From the NCBI GenBank assembly GCA_966211955.1, contig CBIHOF010000002.1, forward strand, positions 186,001-250,000: a stretch of DNA of 64,000 nt. The letters are read 5' to 3'. This DNA is from Albitalea sp966211955. Its GTDB lineage: Bacteria; Pseudomonadota; Gammaproteobacteria; Burkholderiales; Burkholderiaceae_C. Positions 58,436 to 64,000 of this stretch are shown here, piece by piece. The position numbers and the translations under genes were made by a program. The notes under the pieces are model-generated. The model was given only the letters and a program-made list of their open reading frames with translations, ran no database searches and had not been told where the DNA came from. Position 1 is the first letter of the stretch. The number at the start of each line of letters is the position of its first letter.

Positions 58436-59764
58436 TCAGGGTGTGTTGGCCGCCTGCCGGGCCACGAAATCGCGGTACCACCAGGCGCTGTCCTTCGGGA
58501 TGCGCGCCTGCGTGTCGTAGTCCACGTAGACGATGCCGAAGCGCTTGCTGTAGCCGAAGGCCCACTCGAAGTTGTCGAACAGGCTCCACACGAAATATCC
58601 GCGCACGTCCACGCCAGCTTCGATGGCGTCGAGTACCGCGCCGATGTGGCGGCGCAGGTATTCGCAGCGCTGCGGGTCTTCCACTCGGCCGGGCGGGACG
58701 GGCACGTCCGGATAGGCCGCGCCGTTCTCGGTGATGTAGATGGGTGGCGGCGAATAGTCGCGCTTCAGGCGCACCAGCAGTTCGGTGAGGCCCGTGGGGT
58801 ACACCTCCCAGCCCATGTCCGTCACTTCCACGTCGGGCCCGTGCTGCGTGGGCTCGGCACCGACGATGCTGCGGGTGTAGTAGTTCAAGCCGAGGAAGTC
58901 GATGGGCGTGCGAATGACATTCATGTCCCCGTCCTCGACCACCGGTGCATCCGCGCCGAGGTGGGCAATGATGTCGGCCGGGTAGTGGCCGTGGAAAAGC
59001 GGATCCATGTACCAGCGGATGAGGTGGCCGTCGTCCAGCCTGGCCTTGGCGCGGTCCGCCGCGCTGTCGCTGGCGGGTTCGACCGGCCCCTGGTTCAGCA
59101 CGATGCCAAGCGGCACGCTCACACCGGCGGCGCGCATCGCCTGCACCGCGAGGCCGTGGGCCACCAGAAGATGGTGTGACACCTGGGCCGCCACGCGCCG
59201 GTCTTTCACGCCGGGCGCGAAGATGCCCAGCTCATGGCCGAGCGTCGCAACGATCCACGGCTCGTTGAAGGTGGCGATGGACTTCACGCGGTCGCCGAAG
59301 CGCACGGCCATCGTGACCGCGTAGTCGACGAAGTGCTGCACCGTGTCGCGGCTCGCCCAGCCGCCCTTGTCTTGCAAGGCCTGCGGCAAGTCCCAGTGGA
59401 ACAGCGTGAGGTAGGGGTCGATGCCGCGCTCCAGCAGGCCATCGACGAGGCGCTCGTAGAAGTCCAGTCCGCGCTCGTTCCATGCGCCGGTGCCTTGCGG
59501 CTGCACGCGCGACCACGAGGTGGAAAAGCGGTAGGCCGGCAGGCCCAGCATCTTCATGAGGTCCAGGTCGGCGTCGAGCCGGTGGTAGTGGTCGCAGGCC
59601 ACGTCGCCGTTGCTCGCGTCGACGATGGCGCCCTTCGTGCGGCAGAACGTGTCCCAGACCGAGGCGGCGCGTCCGTCGTCGAATGCGGCGCCCTCGATCT
59701 GGAACGCGCTCGTCGCAGCCCCCCAGACGAAGTGCGCAGGAAAGTTCATGTTCTTGGTCAGCAT
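58436..59764 (-). CDS. GH1 beta-glucosidase
   Basis: 442 residues, (beta/alpha)8 barrel of glycoside hydrolase family 1. FVWGAATSAFQIEGA at the start, acid/base Glu in ATFNEPW, nucleophile Glu in YITENGAAYPD, and the family end motif GYFVWSLFDNFEWAFGYSKRFGIVYVDY. There is no signal peptide, so it works in the cytoplasm on imported beta-glucosides such as cellobiose. It is placed between the permease and ATPase genes of the same uptake operon, which indicates that the transported sugar is its substrate. A second ATG five codons later (59749) would also serve. Confidence 0.93.
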   Translation of the reverse strand: MLTKNMNFPAHFVWGAATSAFQIEGAAFDDGRAASVWDTFCRTKGAIVDASNGDVACDHYHRLDADLDLMKMLGLPAYRFSTSWSRVQPQGTGAWNERGLDFYERLVDGLLERGIDPYLTLFHWDLPQALQDKGGWASRDTVQHFVDYAVTMAVRFGDRVKSIATFNEPWIVATLGHELGIFAPGVKDRRVAAQVSHHLLVAHGLAVQAMRAAGVSVPLGIVLNQGPVEPASDSAADRAKARLDDGHLIRWYMDPLFHGHYPADIIAHLGADAPVVEDGDMNVIRTPIDFLGLNYYTRSIVGAEPTQHGPDVEVTDMGWEVYPTGLTELLVRLKRDYSPPPIYITENGAAYPDVPVPPGRVEDPQRCEYLRRHIGAVLDAIEAGVDVRGYFVWSLFDNFEWAFGYSKRFGIVYVDYDTQARIPKDSAWWYRDFVARQAANTP

Positions 59765-59792
59765 TGGGTGAGGTCGGAAACGAAGGCCGGCA

Positions 59793-60635
59793 TCAGCTCT
59801 TGACGGCGCCGGCCGTGAGGCCGTCGATGAGACGGCGGGAGGAAAGAACGAAGAGCACGAGCAGCGGCAGCACGGCCACCGCCGAGCCCGCCATCACCGC
59901 ACCCCATTCGGTGTTGACGGGGCTTTGCATGCTGCGAAGTGCCAGGGGCAGCGTGTACGCCTCCATCTCCCTCATGACGATGAGCGGTCCGAGGAAGTTG
60001 TTCCACGAGGCGATGAAGGAAATCAGGCCGAGCGTGCCGAGCGCGGGCGTGGTCAGCGGCAGCACGATGTTCCAGTAGATGCGGAACTCGCCGCAGCCAT
60101 CCATGCGGGCCGCTTCCACGAGCTCCTTCGGGATGGCCGAGCCGATGTACTGGCGCATGAGGAAGATGCCGAAGGCGCCGGCCGCACCGGGCAGGTACAG
60201 CGCGCGCGGCTGGTTGAGCCAGCCGATGGCATCCATCACCATGAAGGTCGGGATGATGCCGAGGAAGGGCGGCAGCAGCATGGTCGCCATGACGGTCGCG
60301 AACGCCGCCTTCTTGAACTTGAAGTCGTACATCGCGAACGCATAGCCCGCGAGCGAGCAGAAGAAGAGCGACAAGAAGGTGCCCATCAACGCCACGTACA
60401 CGCTGTTGAAGAAGTTGCGCCAGAAGAGCGGCACGTTCTCTTGCAGCAGCTTGAGGTTGAGCACGGCTGCGTCGCCGAACCAGGTGGGCGGCGGCAGGCT
60501 GAAGATCTCGCTGCGCGTGTGCGTGGCGAAGACGAACATGAAGTAGAAGGGCGCGAGCATCAGCAAGGCGCCGGCGCCGACGAAGCCGTAGGCGACGAGG
60601 CGCTGGCCGCTGAAGGATGTGTTTGCCGTGGTCAT
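59793..60635 (-). CDS. Carbohydrate ABC transporter permease (MalG type)
   Basis: 280 residues, six membrane helices. The EAA loop is EAARMDGCGEFRIYWNIVLPLTTPAL, which contacts the ATPase. The start MTTANTSFSGQRLVAYGFVGAGALLMLAPFYFMFVFATHTRSEIF and the end LVLFVLSSRRLIDGLTAGAVKS (the GLTAGAVK motif) are typical of MalG/LacG-type permeases. Starts 13 bases after the MalF-type gene. Confidence 0.92.
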   Translation of the reverse strand: MTTANTSFSGQRLVAYGFVGAGALLMLAPFYFMFVFATHTRSEIFSLPPPTWFGDAAVLNLKLLQENVPLFWRNFFNSVYVALMGTFLSLFFCSLAGYAFAMYDFKFKKAAFATVMATMLLPPFLGIIPTFMVMDAIGWLNQPRALYLPGAAGAFGIFLMRQYIGSAIPKELVEAARMDGCGEFRIYWNIVLPLTTPALGTLGLISFIASWNNFLGPLIVMREMEAYTLPLALRSMQSPVNTEWGAVMAGSAVAVLPLLVLFVLSSRRLIDGLTAGAVKS

Positions 60636-60648
60636 GGTGCGTACTGCC

Positions 60649-61653
60649 TCAGGTGTCCATGCCGCCGCGGGCGAAGGCCTTGTTGGTGAGCCAGGTGAGC
60701 ACCGCGATGCAGATGAAGAGCATCCAGGAGATGGCGCTGGCCGTGCCCCATTCGTTGAATTCGAACGCGGTGCGGTACATGTACATCGCGGTCGTCATCG
60801 CGGCCTGGTCGGTGCCGCCGCGAATGCCGGCGATCACGAAGGGCTCCTCGAAGAGCTGCAGGCCGCCGATGACCGACAGCGTCACGCCGAAGAACATCAT
60901 GGGCTTGAGCAAGGGCAGCGTGATGTAGCGGAACTGCTGCCAGCGCGTGGCGCCGTCCATGGTGGCGGCCTCGTACAGGTCCTTCGGGATGGTCTGCAAG
61001 GCCGCCAGGTACAGCACGGTGTTGAAGCCGACGTAGCGCCAGAACACCACCATCGCGACCGCCGGCTTCACGTACTCGCGCTTGCCCAGCCAGTTCACGT
61101 TCTCTGCCGGAAAGATCGCGCCGATGAGCGGAATCCTGTGCAGGTAGGAGATGGCCACGTTGATCACGCCGAAGTCGGTGGAAAAGAGCGTGGTGAAGAT
61201 CAGCGCGATCGCGACGGTGGACGTGATGTAGGGCAGGAAGTAGGCGCCCAGCATGGCGTTGCGCCAGCGCTTGAAGCCCAGGTTGATGAAGTAGGCGAGC
61301 GGGATGGCGACGACATGCTGCGGCGCGCCCGACACGAAGCCCAGCCACAGCGTGTTCCACAGCGACTTCCAGAACCACTCGTCGCCGAAGGCGAAGTCGA
61401 AATTCTCCAGGCCCACGAACTTCATCGAGGCGATACCCGCGTACGGGTCGAAGCTCGTGAAGGCCGTGACCAGCGAGAACAGCAGCGGGAACAGCCCGAA
61501 CACCGCGAACAGCACGAAGAACGGGCTGATGAACACATAAGGTGCCCAATGCCAAGGCTTCAGCCGGCTGCGCCTGACGGCGGGTGCCGGCAGCGGCGCC
61601 TTCAACGGGAGGGAGTCGGTGTCGCCGGGCGACCGAAGCGATGTCATGGGCAT
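60649..61653 (-). CDS. Carbohydrate ABC transporter permease (MalF type)
   Basis: 334 residues, about six membrane helices after a cytoplasmic N-terminus (~35 residues). Typical elements: APYVFISPFFVLFAVFGLFPLLFSLVTAFTSFDPY, and the EAA loop YEAATMDGATRWQQFRYITLPLLKPMMFFGVTLSVIGGLQLFEEPFVI. It pairs with the MalG-type permease to form the channel. ATG 61647, two codons later, is an alternative start. The binding-protein gene precedes it by 31 bases. Confidence 0.92.
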   Translation of the reverse strand: MPMTSLRSPGDTDSLPLKAPLPAPAVRRSRLKPWHWAPYVFISPFFVLFAVFGLFPLLFSLVTAFTSFDPYAGIASMKFVGLENFDFAFGDEWFWKSLWNTLWLGFVSGAPQHVVAIPLAYFINLGFKRWRNAMLGAYFLPYITSTVAIALIFTTLFSTDFGVINVAISYLHRIPLIGAIFPAENVNWLGKREYVKPAVAMVVFWRYVGFNTVLYLAALQTIPKDLYEAATMDGATRWQQFRYITLPLLKPMMFFGVTLSVIGGLQLFEEPFVIAGIRGGTDQAAMTTAMYMYRTAFEFNEWGTASAISWMLFICIAVLTWLTNKAFARGGMDT

Positions 61654-61684
61654 CTCTGGACTGCGTGTGTTCTGGCGAGAGGAA

Positions 61685-62932
61685 TCAGCGGCGCGAACGG
61701 CGCTCGATCAGGGTCTTGGCATCGGCGAGCGCAGCCTTGATGTCCTTGCCCTGCTCCAGCACCTTGTCGAGTTCGGTGGCGATCACTTCTTCAGCGACCG
61801 GGTCATGCTTGGCAACCTCGATCGCGGGGATCTTGGGCACCGCGTCACGCCACAGCAGGCGCACCTTCTGGCCGCCGAAGAACTCCACCGGCTGCTCATA
61901 GAACGGGTCGTTCTGCGCTTCGACCAAGGCAGGGAAGGCGTCCTCCTGCTTGAAGCCCGCGAGCTGCTGCTCCTTGTTCAGCGTCATGAACTTGATGAAC
62001 TCCCAGGCGATGTCCTTGTTCGCGCCCCTCTTCGGGATCGCGTAGAAGGTGCCGCCCCACGAACCGTAGGCGCCGCCAGGCAGGTTGGCAGCGCGCCACA
62101 TGCCCTTGGTGTTCGGTGCGAGCCAGTTCTGAAGGTGGCCGCCGAGCCAGGCGCCCATCATCTGCGTGGCCACGGTGCCGCGCTTGAAGGCTTCGCTCCA
62201 TTCGTTGCTCCAGGCGCCGATCTTCGCGTCTAGCTTGTTGTCGCGCACCTGCTTGGCGAGCTCGAAGGACCGCACGAAGCGCGGGCTGTCCACGAGCGTC
62301 TTGTTGTTCTTGTCGAAGAACACGCCTTCGCCGTCCTTCAAGCCCGTGCGGATGACGATGCGCTGGATGTCGTTGGCACCGGCGAGCAGGTAGGCGCCGG
62401 TGGCGGCCTTGATCTTCTTGCCCGCCTCGATGTAGCTCTCCCACGATTGCGTGAGGTCCTTCTCCGTCACGCCCGACTTCTTCAGGATGTCGTCGCGGTA
62501 GAACATCGTGCCCGGGCCGATGTCGGTCGGGATCGCCGAGAGCTCGCCCGCGGTGTTGGTTGCCAGCGGGATGGTGTAGGGCACGAACTTCTTCATGGAC
62601 TGGCCGGCGTTGAAGGGCGGCTTGGACAGGTCCTCCAGCGTCTTGCCCTCGGCGAAGCGGCCGAGGAAGCCCACCTCGACCGCCATCACGTCGGGCAGCC
62701 CGGTGCCGGTGGCCAGCGACGTGACCATCGCGTTGTGGTGGTCGGCGTACTCGCGGCCGATCACCTTGACCTCCACGTTCGGGTGCAGCTTCTTGAAGGC
62801 GGGGATGGCCGACTTGATGATCTTGTCGACCGACGGGAAGGCGGCGACGGTGAGGGTGACTTGCTGTTGCGCATGCGCGGCGAACGAGAGCGCGGCGGCA
62901 CAGACGGCGGCGGCGAGAACGACGGGTTTCAT
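61685..62932 (-). CDS. Extracellular sugar-binding protein of the ABC transporter
   Basis: 415 residues from ATG 62932, which has CAGGAGAC before it. A signal peptide of about 21 residues ends AAHA before QQQVTLTVAAFPSVDKIIKSAIPAFKKLHPNVEVKVI, the opening of family 1 (MalE-like) solute-binding proteins. Further typical parts: YADHHNAMVTSLATGTGLPDVMAVE, GTMFYRDDILKKSGV, and GGTFYAIPKRGANKDIAWEFIKFMTLNKEQQLAGF. It captures the sugar in the periplasm and hands it to the MalF/MalG-type permeases. It follows the porin gene, with a strong hairpin between them. Confidence 0.92.
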   Translation of the reverse strand: MKPVVLAAAVCAAALSFAAHAQQQVTLTVAAFPSVDKIIKSAIPAFKKLHPNVEVKVIGREYADHHNAMVTSLATGTGLPDVMAVEVGFLGRFAEGKTLEDLSKPPFNAGQSMKKFVPYTIPLATNTAGELSAIPTDIGPGTMFYRDDILKKSGVTEKDLTQSWESYIEAGKKIKAATGAYLLAGANDIQRIVIRTGLKDGEGVFFDKNNKTLVDSPRFVRSFELAKQVRDNKLDAKIGAWSNEWSEAFKRGTVATQMMGAWLGGHLQNWLAPNTKGMWRAANLPGGAYGSWGGTFYAIPKRGANKDIAWEFIKFMTLNKEQQLAGFKQEDAFPALVEAQNDPFYEQPVEFFGGQKVRLLWRDAVPKIPAIEVAKHDPVAEEVIATELDKVLEQGKDIKAALADAKTLIERRSRR

Positions 62933-63002
62933 GAAGGGTCTCCTGGGGAATGCACCGGGTTCGGAATCAGATGCAAGGTCAAGCGAGAGGGCGCCGCTCA
63001 GA

Positions 63003-63034
63003 AGGGCTGTCGCAGCGCGAACCGCGACAGCCCT
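63003..63034 (-). promoter_or_regulatory. Strong stem-loop between the porin and binding-protein genes
   Basis: Perfect 11-base arms AGGGCTGTCGC and GCGACAGCCCT around a 10-base loop, in the 139-base gap between the porin stop and the binding-protein start. There is no T-run on the transcribed side, so it is more likely an RNA-stabilising or partial-termination structure that sets the ratio of porin to transporter than a full terminator. Confidence 0.6.
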
Positions 63035-63071
63035 CGAGATGGACACGGGCTTGACCCCGCGACGGCCCGGC

Positions 63072-64000
63072 CTAGAAGTTGATGAACCAGCCGCCTTCCA
63101 GCTTGGTGGAGCGCATGGAGGCCGAGTACAGCGGCTGGTCGGGCGAAGTGAACTTCTTCTGGATGGTGTTGACGCGCAGGTAGGTCTTCACGTCCTTGCC
63201 CATGTCGTACAGGGCCCAGAGGTCCACGTTCGTGCGGTCGATCCGGATCTGGCCGAAGGCAGGGATGGTGCTGCCCGCGCGGGTGTCGTGATAGAAGCCG
63301 CCGTACTGGCCGGTGCTCGCTCCGAACTTCTCCTTCGACAGGAAGCCCTGGAAGCTCCAGGTGCCCATGTCGTAGCTCAGCTTGAAGGTGTTGTCGGTGT
63401 CCTTGATGAAGTCCTGGCCGAACTTGGAGGCGAAGTCGGCTTCGGGCTCGTTCTTGCCGGTGGTGTAGGTCCAGCCGACGTTGATGGGGCCCAGGCGCGT
63501 CTTGGCCGAAGCGCCGTAGGCCTTGTGCTTCACTCCCTTGGCGGCCGTCACGTACTTCGCGTTGGTGTCGCCGCTCAGGTCCATCGCGCCCAGGCCGAAC
63601 ACCGTGCCGCTGATCGGCTCGTAGGTGGCCACCACCGTGTAGGCCTTGTCATGGCCGCTGCTGTCCGACGATGCCTTGGCATCGGTGGCGGTGTTCAGCT
63701 GGACCTCGAGGTTCAGCGGACCGAAGGAGTTGCTGTAGCGCAGTGCGTTGCCGCGGATGTCGGCCACGAGGTAGTAGCCGCGCTGGTTGCCCCACACCGG
63801 GTTGACGGTGAAGCCGTCGTACAAGAGGCGCATCGGGTTCATGATGTGGCCGGCGGCGAACTTGCCGAAGGGCGTCTCGAGGTAGCCGCTCACCTCGTCG
63901 TTGCACATCGGGCCGTTGCTGTCGCCCAGCGAGTTGCCGTACGACGAGAAGCCGCCTTGCGACTGCGCGTAGTTGTCCTTGCCGGCGAAGAAGCCGTCCC
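63072..64000 (-). CDS. Outer membrane porin, C-terminal part (start lies beyond the right edge)
   Basis: The frame is open to the window edge (309 residues visible). They show a 16-strand-like beta pattern with alternating hydrophobic residues: SGYLETPFGKFAAGHIMNPMRLLYDGFTVNPVWGNQRGYYLVADIRGNALRYSN, VWALYDMGKDVKTYLRVNTI, and a C-terminal Phe (GGWFINF) typical of outer membrane barrels. Though compatible with a generic Gram-negative porin, its place directly before a sugar ABC operon suggests it serves sugar entry. The N-terminus and loop L3 are not visible. Confidence 0.8.
   Translation of the reverse strand, partial: DGFFAGKDNYAQSQGGFSSYGNSLGDSNGPMCNDEVSGYLETPFGKFAAGHIMNPMRLLYDGFTVNPVWGNQRGYYLVADIRGNALRYSNSFGPLNLEVQLNTATDAKASSDSSGHDKAYTVVATYEPISGTVFGLGAMDLSGDTNAKYVTAAKGVKHKAYGASAKTRLGPINVGWTYTTGKNEPEADFASKFGQDFIKDTDNTFKLSYDMGTWSFQGFLSKEKFGASTGQYGGFYHDTRAGSTIPAFGQIRIDRTNVDLWALYDMGKDVKTYLRVNTIQKKFTSPDQPLYSASMRSTKLEGGWFINF

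Overview
The window is GC-rich, densely packed DNA from a betaproteobacterium, most likely a member of the order Burkholderiales. The reasons are several Bug/TctC-type solute receptors, paired MocR-type regulators, a phasin, a leucine (Liu) degradation cluster, a CHASE8-type GGDEF/EAL protein with a YfiR partner, and overlapping ATGA start/stop junctions throughout. I see no rRNA, convincing tRNA, phage, IS element or CRISPR array. The antisense frames are also open over long stretches because of base composition and were ignored. All assignments come from reading the sequence; no database search was run.

Layout. 1-3405: the start of a LanC-like gene leaving the left edge, a secreted S1/P1-type nuclease and a MocR regulator. 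3500-10101: a tightly coupled signalling operon of six genes (PAS-PAS-GGDEF-EAL-REC, a 49-residue protein, an HDOD protein, a soluble histidine kinase, REC-HD-GYP, and a stand-alone REC), almost certainly a c-di-GMP-linked phosphorelay. 10308-16251: a PsiE-like membrane protein, an orphan two-cytochrome module with a DUF2970 protein, a second MocR paralogue, a pentapeptide-repeat mini-protein and a FrnE/DsbA-like oxidoreductase. 16479-23713: two LysR/Bug/TAXI-style neighbourhoods with a nitronate monooxygenase, and a hybrid kinase divergent from a TAXI receptor and its DUF1850 partner. 23676-29514: a Fic protein with a palindromic upstream box, then a three-gene group of secreted SGNH hydrolase, anchored unknown protein and an extended Lnt-like acyltransferase. 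29537-35676: an SDR pseudogene, a tannase-like lipoprotein, and an AtuA / small AtuA-like / Bug-receptor operon with a divergent LysR gene. 35686-40042: small lipoproteins, an AraC-VOC-DUF1801 operon and an unknown envelope pair.

40504-48787: a TonB receptor - YfiR - CHASE8/GGDEF/EAL operon (extracellular or periplasmic signal to c-di-GMP), then YgjV, phasin, methyltransferase, DUF1003 and AraC genes. 48983-57309: the leucine/isovalerate degradation genes liuB, liuC, liuD and liuE, interspersed with DinB, DUF4410 and DUF4126 genes. The start of liuD carries a striking local rearrangement: a 35-bp direct repeat creating a 42-codon upstream ORF, plus a 19-bp inverted repeat that places the liuD start codon in the loop of a strong hairpin. 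57329-64000: a sugar-uptake cassette read leftward (porin, binding protein, two permeases, GH1 beta-glucosidase, ATPase), which would bring in beta-glucosides or glucose and hydrolyse them in the cytoplasm.

The most unusual items are the liuD leader, the hairpin over the ribosome-binding site of the nitronate monooxygenase gene, the six-gene signalling operon, the Lnt-like protein with a PH-like/membrane extension, and the Fic gene's operator-like palindrome.
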